Below, in pieces: positions 33,680-43,375 of a DNA stretch of 64,000 nucleotides. The notes under the pieces are model-generated. The model saw only the letters and a program-made list of their open reading frames with translations. It was not told the DNA's origin and did no database searches. Source of the DNA: Mycobacterium sp. E1747 (GTDB lineage Bacteria; Actinomycetota; Actinomycetes; Mycobacteriales; Mycobacteriaceae); the NCBI RefSeq assembly GCF_001667775.1, contig NZ_LZJI01000249.1:57609-121608 (forward strand), read 5' to 3'. Numbering within the stretch: the stretch's first letter is position 1; every line of letters begins with the position of its first letter. Made by a program: the position numbers and the translations under genes.

Positions 33680-34522
33680 ATGAGCTACGACGTCACCTAC
33701 CGGCTACGCAGCCTCGCCTCCAGGTTGCAGGAGCCGGTCGATGACTTCGGTGAGCAGGCGCTGTTCTACGGGCAAACCGTCCGGTACGTCCCGAACGCGC
33801 TCACCCGCTACCGCAAGGAGACGGTCCGGCTGATCGCCGAGATGACGATGGGCGCGGGAGCGCTCGTCATGATCGGCGGCACCGTCGGCGTCGCGGCCTT
33901 CCTGACGCTGGCCTCCGGTGGGGTCATCGCAGTGCAGGGGTATTCGTCGCTGGGCAACATCGGCATTGAGGCGCTGACCGGCTTCCTGTCGGCATTCCTC
34001 AACGTCCGGGTCGTGGCGCCGGTGATCGCGGGTATCGCGCTGGCCGCCACCATCGGTGCCGGCGCCACCGCGCAATTGGGTGCCATGCGGGTCTCCGAGG
34101 AGATCGATGCGGTCGAATGCATGGCGGTGCATTCGGTGTCCTACCTGGTGTCGACCCGGCTGATCGCCGGACTCATCGCGATCGTCCCGTTGTATTCCCT
34201 GTCGGTGCTGGCCGCGTTCTTCGCCGCCCGCTTCACCACGGTGTACATCAACGGACAGTCCAAGGGCCTCTACGACCACTACTTCAACACCTTCCTCATT
34301 CCCTCGGACCTGCTGTGGTCGTTCCTACAGGCGATCGTCATGTCCGTCGCGGTGATGCTGGTCCACACCTACTACGGCTACAACGCCAGCGGCGGGCCGG
34401 TCGGGGTCGGGATCGCGGTCGGTCAGGCCGTGCGGACCTCGCTGATCGTCGTCGTCGTCATCACACTGTTCATCTCACTCGCTGTCTACGGCGCGTCCGG
34501 TAACTTCAACCTCTCTGGGTAA
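33680..34522 (+). CDS. yrbE4B: MlaE-type permease YrbE4B
   Basis: A 280-residue second permease half. It has several membrane helices and the coupling loop GAMRVSEEIDAVECMAVHSVSYL, the same EExDA motif as YrbE4A. It is separated from YrbE4A by 7 bp, with GAAGTGAGTC between. Together with YrbE4A and the unlinked ATPase it moves cholesterol across the inner membrane. Confidence 0.93.
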   Translation: MSYDVTYRLRSLASRLQEPVDDFGEQALFYGQTVRYVPNALTRYRKETVRLIAEMTMGAGALVMIGGTVGVAAFLTLASGGVIAVQGYSSLGNIGIEALTGFLSAFLNVRVVAPVIAGIALAATIGAGATAQLGAMRVSEEIDAVECMAVHSVSYLVSTRLIAGLIAIVPLYSLSVLAAFFAARFTTVYINGQSKGLYDHYFNTFLIPSDLLWSFLQAIVMSVAVMLVHTYYGYNASGGPVGVGIAVGQAVRTSLIVVVVITLFISLAVYGASGNFNLSG

Positions 34523-34540
34523 GAGGACCGCTTAAGAGAC

Positions 34541-35743
34541 ATGGCAGAAACAGATACGCGACGCATACACGTCCGGCTGGCGGCCGCGGTGCTGGCCGGG
34601 CTGCTGGTGGCGTTCGCCGGCGTGACTTACCTTTCCTACACAGCGGCTTTCGCCTCGATCGACAACGTCACGGTCTCGGCACCGCGGGCCGGACTGGTGA
34701 TGGAGAAGGGTGCCAAGGTCAAGTACCGCGGCATTCAGATCGGCAAGGTCGAGAGCATCGACTACTCCGGTGACCAGGCCCGACTGACGCTGGGCATCAA
34801 CAGCGACGACATGCACTTCATCCCCTCCAACGCGGCGGTGCACATCGCGGGCAACACTATCTTCGGGGCTAAGGCCGTGGAATTCCTTCCGCCGCAGAAC
34901 CCTTCGCCGACCTCGCTGCGCCCCAACGCGCACGTCGCGGCGTCGGCGGTGCAGCTGGAGGTCAACACCTTGTTCCAGTCGCTGATCGACCTGCTGCACA
35001 AGATCGACCCCGTCGAGCTCAACGGCACGTTGAGCGCGCTGTCCGAGGGACTGCGCGGTCACGGCGACGACTTCGGTGGCATCTTGTCCGGCCTGAACAC
35101 GCTGACCCAGCAAACGAACCCGAAACTGCCTGCGCTGCAGGAGGACTTCCGTAAGGCGGCGGTGGTCACCAACGTCTATGCCGACGCCGCCCCGAACCTG
35201 AACACCGTCTTCGACAACCTGCCGACGATCAACAAGACCGTCGTCGACCAGCAGAACAACCTCAACGACACGCTGCTGGCCACGATCGGCCTGGCCAACA
35301 ACGCCTACGACACGTTGGAGCCGGCCGAACAGAATTTCATCGACGCCATCAACCGGCTGCGCGCCCCGCTGAAGGTGGCCGCCGACTATTCGCCGGAATT
35401 CGGCTGCCTGTTCGCCGGCATCGACAGGGGCCTCAAGGAATTCGGGCCCATCATCGGCGTGCGGAAGGCCGGCCTGTTCACTTCCTCGAGTTTTGTGCTG
35501 GGCGCGCCGGCATACACCTATCCCGAATCGTTGCCCGTGGTCAATGGCTCCGGCGGGCCGAACTGCCGGGGGTTGCCGGACATCCCGAATAAGCAACACG
35601 GTGGATCGTGGTATCGGGCGCCGTTCCTGGTGACCGACAACGCCAACATCCCGTACGAGCCGTTCACCGAGTTGCAGTTCGATGCGCCGTCGACCCTGCA
35701 GTTCCTGTTCCACGGCGCCTTCGCTGAGCGGGACGACTTCTGA
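34541..35743 (+). CDS. mce4A: Mce-family protein Mce4A
   Basis: A 400-residue exported protein, the same length as M. tuberculosis Mce4A as I recall it. It has an N-terminal hydrophobic anchor at about residues 10-30, then an MlaD/MCE beta domain (GLVMEKGAKVKYRGIQIGKVESID). A long helical region with regularly spaced Leu/Asn follows (about 150-290), and a C-terminal domain with paired cysteines. The six MCE proteins assemble a tubular hexamer that carries sterol through the periplasm. ATG 34541 is 18 bp after yrbE4B; the stop overlaps mce4B. Confidence 0.94.
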   Translation: MAETDTRRIHVRLAAAVLAGLLVAFAGVTYLSYTAAFASIDNVTVSAPRAGLVMEKGAKVKYRGIQIGKVESIDYSGDQARLTLGINSDDMHFIPSNAAVHIAGNTIFGAKAVEFLPPQNPSPTSLRPNAHVAASAVQLEVNTLFQSLIDLLHKIDPVELNGTLSALSEGLRGHGDDFGGILSGLNTLTQQTNPKLPALQEDFRKAAVVTNVYADAAPNLNTVFDNLPTINKTVVDQQNNLNDTLLATIGLANNAYDTLEPAEQNFIDAINRLRAPLKVAADYSPEFGCLFAGIDRGLKEFGPIIGVRKAGLFTSSSFVLGAPAYTYPESLPVVNGSGGPNCRGLPDIPNKQHGGSWYRAPFLVTDNANIPYEPFTELQFDAPSTLQFLFHGAFAERDDF

Positions 35744-36795
35744 TGGCCGCCCAGAGCATGCCCTCGCACCGCTCGATGATGATCAAAGTCAGCATCTTCG
35801 CGGTGGCCATGCTGATCGTGTCCGCGGGTCTGGTGGTGGTCTTCGGTGACTTCCGGTTCGGCCCCGAAAGCACCTACCACGCAACGTTCACCGATGTGTC
35901 GCGGTTGAAGGCGGGCCAGAAGGTCCGCATCGCCGGGGTGCCGGTCGGAGCGGTGTCCGGCGTGAAGCTCAACCCCGACAACACCATCGACGTTACGTTC
36001 GGGCTCGACAAGCGCTACACCCTCTATTCCTCTACCCGCGCGGTGATCCGCTACGAAAACCTGGTCGGTGACCGGTATCTGGAGATCACCTCCGGCCCGG
36101 GAGAGCTGCGCAAACTGCCGCCTGGCGCGACGATCAACGCCCAGCACACCCAGCCGGCACTGGATCTCGACGCGCTGCTGGGCGGCCTGCGGCCGGTGCT
36201 CAAGGGGTTGGACGCGGACAAGGTGAACACGATCAGCGGCGCCGTCATCGAACTGCTGCAGGGCCAAGGCGGGGCGTTGTCCAACGTCCTGGCCGACACC
36301 AGCGCGTTCTCGTCCGCGCTCGGGCAGCGCGACCAGCTCATCGGTGACGTGATCAACAACCTCAACACGGTGCTCAAGACCGTCGATGCGCGCAGCGCCC
36401 AGTTCTCGGCCAGCGTCGACCAGCTGCAGCAGCTGATCAGCGGCCTGGCCAAGAACAAGGATGACATCGCCGGCGCGATTCCGCCGCTGGCCTCGACGAC
36501 GACGGATCTGACTGAGCTGTTGAAGAATTCGCGTCGGCCGCTACAGGGCATCCTGGAAAACACCCGGCCGCTGGCCACCGAAATCGATAATCGGAAGGCC
36601 GAGGTCAACAATGACGTCGAGCAGCTGGGCGAGGACTATCTGCGGTTGGCCGCGCTCGGTGCCTACGGATCGTTCTTCAACATTTACTTCTGCTCGGTGA
36701 CGATCAAGATCAATGGCCCCGCCGGCGGCGACATCCTGCTGCCGCTCGGTGGTCAGGTGGATTCCAGCAAGGGGAGGTGCGCTTTTGTCAAGTAA
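35743..36795 (+). CDS. mce4B: Mce-family protein Mce4B
   Basis: A 350-residue MCE protein with an N-terminal hydrophobic segment (FAVAMLIVSAGLVVVF), the MCE domain opening YHATFTDVSRLKAGQKVRIA and helical repeats rich in LxxLxxxL up to residue 300. It ends in a short Cys-containing tail. The start overlaps the mce4A stop by one base (TGATG). Role as for Mce4A. Confidence 0.94.
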   Translation: MAAQSMPSHRSMMIKVSIFAVAMLIVSAGLVVVFGDFRFGPESTYHATFTDVSRLKAGQKVRIAGVPVGAVSGVKLNPDNTIDVTFGLDKRYTLYSSTRAVIRYENLVGDRYLEITSGPGELRKLPPGATINAQHTQPALDLDALLGGLRPVLKGLDADKVNTISGAVIELLQGQGGALSNVLADTSAFSSALGQRDQLIGDVINNLNTVLKTVDARSAQFSASVDQLQQLISGLAKNKDDIAGAIPPLASTTTDLTELLKNSRRPLQGILENTRPLATEIDNRKAEVNNDVEQLGEDYLRLAALGAYGSFFNIYFCSVTIKINGPAGGDILLPLGGQVDSSKGRCAFVK

Positions 36796-37849
36796 CGCAA
36801 AGCATGAGCGCGATCCGTTGCGCACGGGCATCTTCGGGGTGGTGCTGGTGGTCTGCGTCATGCTCATCGCATTCGGCTACGCGGCGCTACCCTTCTGGCC
36901 GCAGGGAAAGATCTACGACGCCTACTTCTCCGACGCCGGCGGCATCAATCCCGGTAACGCCGTTTATGTTTCGGGTTTGAAGGTCGGGAAGGTGACGTCG
37001 GTCGGCCTGGCCGGGGACAGCGCCAGGATCAGCTTCAGCGTGGACCGGCACGTCACCGTCGGCGACCAATCGCTGGCCGCGATCCGCACCGACACCATCC
37101 TCGGCGAGCGTTCCATCGCGGTGACCCCGGCCGGCAGCGGCAGGTCGACCACGATCCCGCTTAGCCGCACGGCCACTCCATACACGCTCGCCGGGGCGCT
37201 GGAGGACCTGGGCCAGAACGCCAACAACCTGAACAAGCCTCAGTTCGAGCAGGCGCTGAACGTCTTGACCGACACGTTGCACGATGCGACTCCCGAACTG
37301 CGCGGCGCGCTTGACGGTGTAACCACGCTCTCGCGCACCCTCAACCGGCGCGACGAGGCCCTGCAAAGCCTGCTGGCGCATGCAAAGTCGGTCACGGGCG
37401 TGCTCTCCCAGCGGGCCGAACAGGTCAACAAGCTGGTCGACGACGGTAACGAGTTGTTTGCCGCGCTCGACGAGCGGCGCGCTGCCCTCGGACAACTCAT
37501 CGGAGGAATCCAGGCTCTGTCGGCGCAGATATCCGGTTTCGTCGCCGACAACCGCAGGGAATTCGGTCCGGCGCTGAGCAAGCTGAACAACGTGTTGAGC
37601 GATCTCAATGATCGCCGTGACTACATCACCGAGGCCCTCAAGCGGCTGCCGACCTACGCCACCGAGCTTGGCGAGGTGGTCGGATCCGGTCCCGGCTTCA
37701 ACGTCAACGTCTACGGCGTGATCCCAGCGCCGCTGGTCGCGACGATGTTCGACTTCTTCTACCAGCCCGGCAAGATGCCGGCCAGCCTCGCCGACTATCT
37801 GCGCGGTCTGATTCAGGAGCGCTGGATCATCAGGCCGAAATCGCCGTGA
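36785..37849 (+). CDS. mce4C: Mce-family protein Mce4C
   Basis: A 354-residue MCE protein. The start is TTG 36785 after AGGGGAGGT (about 36770-36778), overlapping mce4B by 11 bp; the longer frame to 36713 would run far into mce4B. It has a hydrophobic anchor (GVVLVVCVMLIAFGYAAL), the MCE domain (FSDAGGINPGNAVYVSGLKVG) and a long helical region with heptad-like Leu. The TGA overlaps the mce4D start. Confidence 0.92.
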   Translation: MSSNAKHERDPLRTGIFGVVLVVCVMLIAFGYAALPFWPQGKIYDAYFSDAGGINPGNAVYVSGLKVGKVTSVGLAGDSARISFSVDRHVTVGDQSLAAIRTDTILGERSIAVTPAGSGRSTTIPLSRTATPYTLAGALEDLGQNANNLNKPQFEQALNVLTDTLHDATPELRGALDGVTTLSRTLNRRDEALQSLLAHAKSVTGVLSQRAEQVNKLVDDGNELFAALDERRAALGQLIGGIQALSAQISGFVADNRREFGPALSKLNNVLSDLNDRRDYITEALKRLPTYATELGEVVGSGPGFNVNVYGVIPAPLVATMFDFFYQPGKMPASLADYLRGLIQERWIIRPKSP

Positions 37850-39279
37850 TGCAGCGGATCGCCCGCAGCCCGGGGCTGCGTTACACCACCGCCGTCGCGC
37901 TCGTCGCGGTGTTGGTGGGAGGCGTGTACGTGTTGTCCTCGACCGGCAATACGCGAAGTGTCGTCGGCTATTTCACGTCGGCCGTCGGGCTCTACCCGGG
38001 CGACCAGGTCCGGGTCCTCGGGGTTCCGGTGGGTCAAGTCGACACGATCCAACCGCGGCCATCCGACGTCAAGATCACCATGTCGGTGTCCAAGGACGTG
38101 AAGATCCCTAAGGACGCCAAGGCGATCATCATGTCGCCGAACTTGGTGGCGGCCCGGTTCATTCAGTTGACCCCGGCCTATACCGGCGGCGAGGTGATGC
38201 CCGACGGCGCAAGCATCGGCCTCGGTCGCACCGGCGTCCCGGTGGAGTGGGATGAGGTCAAGGAGTCTTTGACTCAACTGGCCGTGCAGCTCGGGCCGAC
38301 GACCGGGTCGATGCAGGGGCCGCTGGGCCGGGCGATCAACCAGGCGGCGGACACGTTCAACGGTAACGGCGATTCGTTCCACAATGCGCTGCGCGAACTC
38401 TCGCAAGCCGCTGGGCGGCTGGGGGATTCACGCAGCGACATCTTCGGCACGGTCAAGAACCTTCAGGTTCTCGTCAATGCGCTGTCGGCCAGCAACGAAC
38501 AGATCGTGCAGTTTGCCGGAAACGTCGCCTCGGTCTCGCAGGTGCTCGCCGACAGCTCGCGTCACCTCGACAACACCTTGGGCACGCTGAACAAGGCGCT
38601 CTCCGACATCCGCGGGTTCCTGCACGAGAACAACTCGACCATCATCGATACGGTCAACAACCTCAACGACTTCGCCAAGACGCTCAGCGACCAGAGTGAC
38701 AACATCGAACAGGTACTGCACGTCGCGGGTCCGGGTATCTCGAACTTCTACAACATTTATGACCCGGCCCAGGGCACGCTCAACGGCCTGCTGTCGATAC
38801 CGGAATTCGCCAACCCCGTGCAATTCATCTGCGGCGGGTCCTTCGAAACGGCCGCCGGACCGAGGGCGCCCGACTACTTCCGGCGTGCGGAACTATGTCG
38901 TGAGCGGCTGGGGCCGGTGCTGCGCCGGCTCACGGTGAACTACCCGCCGATCATGTTCCACCCGCTCAACACGATCACGGCCTACAAGGGCCAGATCATC
39001 TATGACACCCCGGAAACCCAAGCGAAGTCGGCGACTCCGGTCCCCGAGCTGACCTGGATTCCGGCCAACGGCGCCAAAACGCCGCCCGCCGCGCAGAACC
39101 CAGCGGACCTACAGGCGTTGCTGGTTCCACCGGCCCCGCAAACAGGCCAGGCGCCGGCGCCTGCCCTGGGGAATGCCGGGCCCGCGCCCGGGCCAGCGTC
39201 GGGGAGCGCCTTCGGACCCCTGCCGGGGCCCCCGCCGAGCCCAGCACCGGCGGCACCCCCGACCCCGGGGGGCAGCTGA
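37849..39279 (+). CDS. mce4D: Mce-family protein Mce4D with Pro/Ala-rich tail
   Basis: A 476-residue MCE protein. It has an anchor near residues 14-30 (TAVALVAVLVGGVYVL), the MCE domain (SAVGLYPGDQVRVLGVPVG), a long helical region and a low-complexity Pro/Ala/Gly tail over the last 60 or so residues. The tail makes it longer than the roughly 450-residue M. tuberculosis protein. ATG 37849 shares bases with the mce4C stop; GTG 37846 is the alternative. It overlaps mce4E by one base. Confidence 0.92.
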   Translation: MQRIARSPGLRYTTAVALVAVLVGGVYVLSSTGNTRSVVGYFTSAVGLYPGDQVRVLGVPVGQVDTIQPRPSDVKITMSVSKDVKIPKDAKAIIMSPNLVAARFIQLTPAYTGGEVMPDGASIGLGRTGVPVEWDEVKESLTQLAVQLGPTTGSMQGPLGRAINQAADTFNGNGDSFHNALRELSQAAGRLGDSRSDIFGTVKNLQVLVNALSASNEQIVQFAGNVASVSQVLADSSRHLDNTLGTLNKALSDIRGFLHENNSTIIDTVNNLNDFAKTLSDQSDNIEQVLHVAGPGISNFYNIYDPAQGTLNGLLSIPEFANPVQFICGGSFETAAGPRAPDYFRRAELCRERLGPVLRRLTVNYPPIMFHPLNTITAYKGQIIYDTPETQAKSATPVPELTWIPANGAKTPPAAQNPADLQALLVPPAPQTGQAPAPALGNAGPAPGPASGSAFGPLPGPPPSPAPAAPPTPGGS

Positions 39280-40433
39280 TGCGGCGGATGTGGTTGCGCG
39301 GCGGCGCCTTAGCCGCGGCCAGCGCGCTGCTGGCCGGCTGCCAATTCAGCGGGCTGAACTCGCTGTCGATGCCCGGTACCGCTGGCCATGGCGGCGGGGC
39401 CTACTCGATCAGTGTCGACCTGCCCGACGTCGCGACGCTGCCGCAGAACTCACCGGTGATGGTCGATGACGTCACCGTCGGCAGCGTCGCCGGCATTCAG
39501 GCGATGCAGCGTTCCGACGGATCGTTCTACGCCGCAGTGAAATTGGCGTTGGACAAGAACGTCGTGTTGCCGGCCAACTCGACGGCGACGATCGCGCAGA
39601 CGTCGCTGTTGGGTTCGATGCATGTCGACCTGGCGCGCCCGAAGGACAAGCCGGCCGTCGGGCGGCTCACCGACGGGTCGAAAATTTCGGAGGCCAACAC
39701 CGGCCGGCATCCGACCACGGAGGAGGTGCTGTCGGCCCTGGGTGTGGTGGTGAACAAGGGCAATGTCGGTGCATTGGAAGAGATCACCGACGAGACCTAT
39801 CAGGCCGTCGCGGGCAGGCAGGACCAATTCGCCGGCCTGGTGCCCCGGCTGGCGGAACTCACCGCCGGGCTCAATCGTCAGGTCAATGACATCATCGACG
39901 CCGTCGACGGCCTGAACCGGTTTTCGGCGAGCCTGGCTCGGGATAAGGACAACCTGGGCCGGGCGCTGGACACGTTGCCCGACGCGATACGCGTGCTGAA
40001 CAAGAATCGTGAGCACATCGTCGAGGCATTCGCCGCGCTCAAGAAACTGGCGACGGTCACGTCCAACGTGCTCGCGAAAACCAAGGTCGACTTCGCCGCC
40101 GACATGAAAGACCTTTACGCGGTGGTCAAGGCCCTCAACGACAACCGGAAGAACTTGGTCACCTCTCTACAGATCTTGCTGACGTTCCCGTTCCCCAATT
40201 ACGGCATCAAGCAGGCCGTCCGAGGTGATTACCTCAACGTGTTCACCACCTTCGACCTGACTCTGCGTCGGATCGGTGAAACGTTCTTCACCACGGCATA
40301 TTTCGACCCGAACATGGCCCACATGGGTGAGATCCTCAATCCGCCCGACTTCTTGACCGGTGAACTGGCGAACCTGTCCGGACAGGCGGCCGACCCGTTC
40401 AAGATCCCGCCCGGCACGGCTTCAGGACAATAG
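39279..40433 (+). CDS. mce4E: Mce-family lipoprotein Mce4E (LprN)
   Basis: A 384-residue lipoprotein member of the Mce4 hexamer. The lipobox is ASALLAGC, with Cys at about residue 21. The MCE domain opens YSISVDLPDVATLPQNSPVMV, and a helical region follows to about residue 290. In other mce operons the E protein is likewise the lipid-anchored subunit. Its length equals that of the M. tuberculosis protein as I recall it. Confidence 0.94.
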   Translation: MRRMWLRGGALAAASALLAGCQFSGLNSLSMPGTAGHGGGAYSISVDLPDVATLPQNSPVMVDDVTVGSVAGIQAMQRSDGSFYAAVKLALDKNVVLPANSTATIAQTSLLGSMHVDLARPKDKPAVGRLTDGSKISEANTGRHPTTEEVLSALGVVVNKGNVGALEEITDETYQAVAGRQDQFAGLVPRLAELTAGLNRQVNDIIDAVDGLNRFSASLARDKDNLGRALDTLPDAIRVLNKNREHIVEAFAALKKLATVTSNVLAKTKVDFAADMKDLYAVVKALNDNRKNLVTSLQILLTFPFPNYGIKQAVRGDYLNVFTTFDLTLRRIGETFFTTAYFDPNMAHMGEILNPPDFLTGELANLSGQAADPFKIPPGTASGQ

Positions 40434-40446
40434 GGGGCCGACGCAC

Positions 40447-42171
40447 ATGCACGACAGACTGACCAAGATCCAACTCTGGATCTTCGCGGTGATCACCGCC
40501 GTCACATTGACCGTGATGGCAGTCTTCTACCTGCGACTGCCGGCCACTTTCGGCCTGGGAACCTACGCCGGGACCGCCGATTTCGCCGCCGGCGGCGGCC
40601 TGTACAAGAACGCCAACGTCACCTATCGCGGCGTCGCCGTGGGCAGGGTGGAGTCGGTGGGTCTCAACCCCAACGGCGTCACCGCCGGAATGAGATTGAA
40701 CAGCGGAACCGCCATACCGTCGAACGTCACCGCGACCGTCAAGAGTGTGTCGGCGGTCGGTGAGCAGTACATCGACCTGGTGCCTCCGGGTACACCCGCG
40801 ACGACCAAGCTGCGCAACGGCTTCCGCATCGAGCGGCAGAACACCCGGATCGGCCAGGATGTCGCCGACCTGTTGAAGCGGGCGGAGGCTCTGACCAACA
40901 GCCTGGGCGACACCCGGCTGCGCGAGCTGCTGCATGAGACGTTCATCGCGACCAATGGGTCGGGCCCCGAGCTGGCCCGGCTGTTCGAGTCCGCCCGGCT
41001 GCTGGTGGACGAGGCCAACGCGAACTACCCGCAAGCCTCGCAGCTGATCGACCAGGCCGGCCCCTTCCTGGAAGCACAGATTCGCGCCGGTGCCGACATC
41101 AAGTCGCTGTCCGACGGGCTGGCGCGGTTCACTTCCGAGGTGCGGCAGGCCGACCCGGAGCTGCGCCAGACACTGGCGACCGCCCCGGGAGCGACCGACG
41201 AGGCCAGCACGGCGTTCTCCGGCATTCGTCCCTCCTTCCCGGCACTGGCGGCCAGCCTGGCCAATCTGGGCCGGGTGGGGGTGATCTACCACAAGTCCAT
41301 CGAGCATCTTCTGGTCGTTTTACCGGCACTCTTTGCCGCGATCATCACCATGGCGGGTGGTCCTCCCCTCGACGAGGGCGGCAAGCTCGACTTCAAGCTG
41401 GACCTCAATGACCCGCCACCGTGCGCCGTCGGCTTCCTGCCGCCGCCGTTGATGCGCACACCGGCCGACGAAACGGTGCGCGAGCTGCCGAAGGACATGT
41501 ACTGCAAGGTCGCCCAGAACGACCCCAGCACGGTCCGCGGTGCGCGTAACTACCCCTGCCAAGAATTTCCCGGCAAGCGCGCGCCCACGATTCAGCTCTG
41601 CCGTGACCCCAAGGGCTATGTTCCCCTCGGCCGCAATCCCTGGCGCGGCCCGCCGGTGCCCTACGACACCCCGATGACCAACGGCCTGAACGTGTTGCCG
41701 CCCAACAAGTTCCCCTACATCCCGCCGGGTGCCGAACCCGATCCGGGCACCCCGATCGTCGGGCCGCCCCCGCCCGGGGTGGTGCCGGGGCCTGGGCCGC
41801 TGCCGAACAAGCAACCGGCATTCGATCCGCCACCGCCCAACGACAACGGGCCGCCACCGCCGTTCACGTCGTGGCAGCCGCCGGGGGTTCCGCCCGTGCC
41901 GCCACAGCTGCCCTATCCCAAGTGGCTGCCGCCGCCGGCGCCGCCGGAAGGGATCAATCCCCCACCGGGGGGACCGGGTCCCGAAAAGCCGTGGGGTCCC
42001 CCGCCCGGCCCGCAACCGCAGGCCAGCGGACCGGCGTACACCACCTATGACGAGAAGACCGGCGCATTCAAGGACCCGGCCGGAGGCACTGGTATTTTCG
42101 CGGCCGGTGCTAGCGGCGCGTCGAGCGCCGAGAATTGGGTGGACCTGATGCTTGATCCAAGGCCTATGTGA
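40447..42171 (+). CDS. mce4F: Mce-family protein Mce4F with long Pro-rich C-terminus
   Basis: A 574-residue MCE protein. ATG 40447 (MHDRLTKIQLW) follows AGGGGGCCGACGC. It has an anchor at about residues 12-30, the MCE domain (ADFAAGGGLYKNANVTYRGV), a helical region, a Cys-containing domain at about 330-420, and a Pro/Gly-rich tail of about 110 residues. The Pro-rich tail may span or contact the cell wall. It is the last MCE subunit in the operon; the stop overlaps the next gene. Confidence 0.93.
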   Translation: MHDRLTKIQLWIFAVITAVTLTVMAVFYLRLPATFGLGTYAGTADFAAGGGLYKNANVTYRGVAVGRVESVGLNPNGVTAGMRLNSGTAIPSNVTATVKSVSAVGEQYIDLVPPGTPATTKLRNGFRIERQNTRIGQDVADLLKRAEALTNSLGDTRLRELLHETFIATNGSGPELARLFESARLLVDEANANYPQASQLIDQAGPFLEAQIRAGADIKSLSDGLARFTSEVRQADPELRQTLATAPGATDEASTAFSGIRPSFPALAASLANLGRVGVIYHKSIEHLLVVLPALFAAIITMAGGPPLDEGGKLDFKLDLNDPPPCAVGFLPPPLMRTPADETVRELPKDMYCKVAQNDPSTVRGARNYPCQEFPGKRAPTIQLCRDPKGYVPLGRNPWRGPPVPYDTPMTNGLNVLPPNKFPYIPPGAEPDPGTPIVGPPPPGVVPGPGPLPNKQPAFDPPPPNDNGPPPPFTSWQPPGVPPVPPQLPYPKWLPPPAPPEGINPPPGGPGPEKPWGPPPGPQPQASGPAYTTYDEKTGAFKDPAGGTGIFAAGASGASSAENWVDLMLDPRPM

Positions 42172-42878
42172 TGGACGCTGCCGCAGCAGAAGAGCACACC
42201 ACCAAACCCCGCGTCCGCCGTCGAGCGTCCCGCGCGGCGGGTCCGGCAAGAATCGAAGACACCAAGGCCACGCCGGTGAGCGTCGACGTCCCGGCCGTAC
42301 CCAAGTCGTCGACGAAGCCCCCCAAGGTCGGGAAGTCCCTGAAACCTCCGCCGCGGCGCCAACCGAACCGGAGGCTGGTGGGGTGGATCTCATTCGCGGC
42401 CGCGCTGTTGGCCGTTGGTGCGCTTGCCGGCTGCGTGGCCCTGCTCGTCGTCCAGCAACGGCACGCCGACACCGCCCAGGCGCGCGACCAGCGTTTCGTC
42501 GACACCGCCAGGCAGACGGTGGTCAACATGTTCAGCTACAAGCAGGACAACATCGACGAGAGCGTCAATCGGTTCGTCGACGGTACCAGCGGCCCGCTTC
42601 GCGGCATGCTCGGCGCCAACAACAACGTCGAAAACCTCAAGGCCATCTTCCGCACCACCAACGCGACGTCGGAAGCGGTCGTCAACGGCGCAGCGCTCGA
42701 AGGCATCGACACGGTCACCGACAACGCATCCGTGCTGGTCTCGGTGCGCGTCACGGTCGCCGACATCGATGGGGTCAATAAGCCCTCCATGCCATATCGT
42801 TTGCGCGTGATCGTGCACGAAGACGAAACCGGTCGGATGACCGGTTACGACATCAAATACCCCAACGGCGGTAATTGA
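42171..42878 (+). CDS. Mce-associated membrane protein (Rv3493c-like)
   Basis: A 235-residue protein with a basic, Pro-rich cytoplasmic N-terminus of about 65 residues, one membrane helix (WISFAAALLAVGALAGCVALLVV) and an extracytoplasmic NTF2-like domain typical of Mce-associated (Mam/Omam) proteins. Such proteins stabilise Mce complexes in other mycobacteria. ATG 42171 overlaps the mce4F stop; GTG 42168 is an alternative. Confidence 0.9.
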   Translation: MDAAAAEEHTTKPRVRRRASRAAGPARIEDTKATPVSVDVPAVPKSSTKPPKVGKSLKPPPRRQPNRRLVGWISFAAALLAVGALAGCVALLVVQQRHADTAQARDQRFVDTARQTVVNMFSYKQDNIDESVNRFVDGTSGPLRGMLGANNNVENLKAIFRTTNATSEAVVNGAALEGIDTVTDNASVLVSVRVTVADIDGVNKPSMPYRLRVIVHEDETGRMTGYDIKYPNGGN

Positions 42879-43369
42879 TGCGATGGTTGCGCTGGCTGGC
42901 GATCGTCGCGGGTTACCTGATGGTCGTGGCGTTCGTCGGCTTGTCCGCAGCGGGCGGCTGGCTGTACTGGGACCGAGCTCAAACCCGTGGCGAGCAGGCA
43001 GCGCGCGCGGTCCTGCCCGGCTTGGCGGCCAAGGAGATTCCCGAGGTCTTCGCCTACGACTATCAGACGGTGGAGCGCAGCCTCAGCGAGGCTTATCCGT
43101 TGTTGACCCCCGACTATCGCCAGGAGTTTCGGAAAAGCGCTAACGCGCAGATCATTCCGGAGGCCAAAAAACGCGAGGTTGTCGTCCAGGCCAACGTGGT
43201 GGGCGTGGGAGTCATGTCCGCCAAGCGGGATTCGGCGTCCCTCATGGTCTACATGAACCGGACCGTGACCGACAAATCACGTCAGCCGCTCTACGACGGC
43301 AGCCGGCTCCGGGTGGACTTCAAAAAGATCGGCAAGCAATGGCTGATCGCCTACATCACGCCTATCTAA
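42878..43369 (+). CDS. Mce-associated membrane protein (Rv3492c-like)
   Basis: A 163-residue protein with a short cytoplasmic N-terminus, one membrane helix (LAIVAGYLMVVAFVGLSAAGGWLY cut short here in reading: about residues 6-28) and an NTF2-like extracytoplasmic domain ending VDFKKIGKQWLIAYITPI. It is the last gene of the mce4 operon, coupled by TGATG to the preceding gene. It ends 6 bp before the convergent secreted-protein gene. Confidence 0.9.
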   Translation: MRWLRWLAIVAGYLMVVAFVGLSAAGGWLYWDRAQTRGEQAARAVLPGLAAKEIPEVFAYDYQTVERSLSEAYPLLTPDYRQEFRKSANAQIIPEAKKREVVVQANVVGVGVMSAKRDSASLMVYMNRTVTDKSRQPLYDGSRLRVDFKKIGKQWLIAYITPI

Positions 43370-43375
43370 AAGGCC

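Noticed and set aside
43370..43375. A terminator between mce4 and the Rv3491-like gene
   Set aside because: Only 6 bp separate the two stop codons and no hairpin fits there; termination must occur inside the opposing gene.
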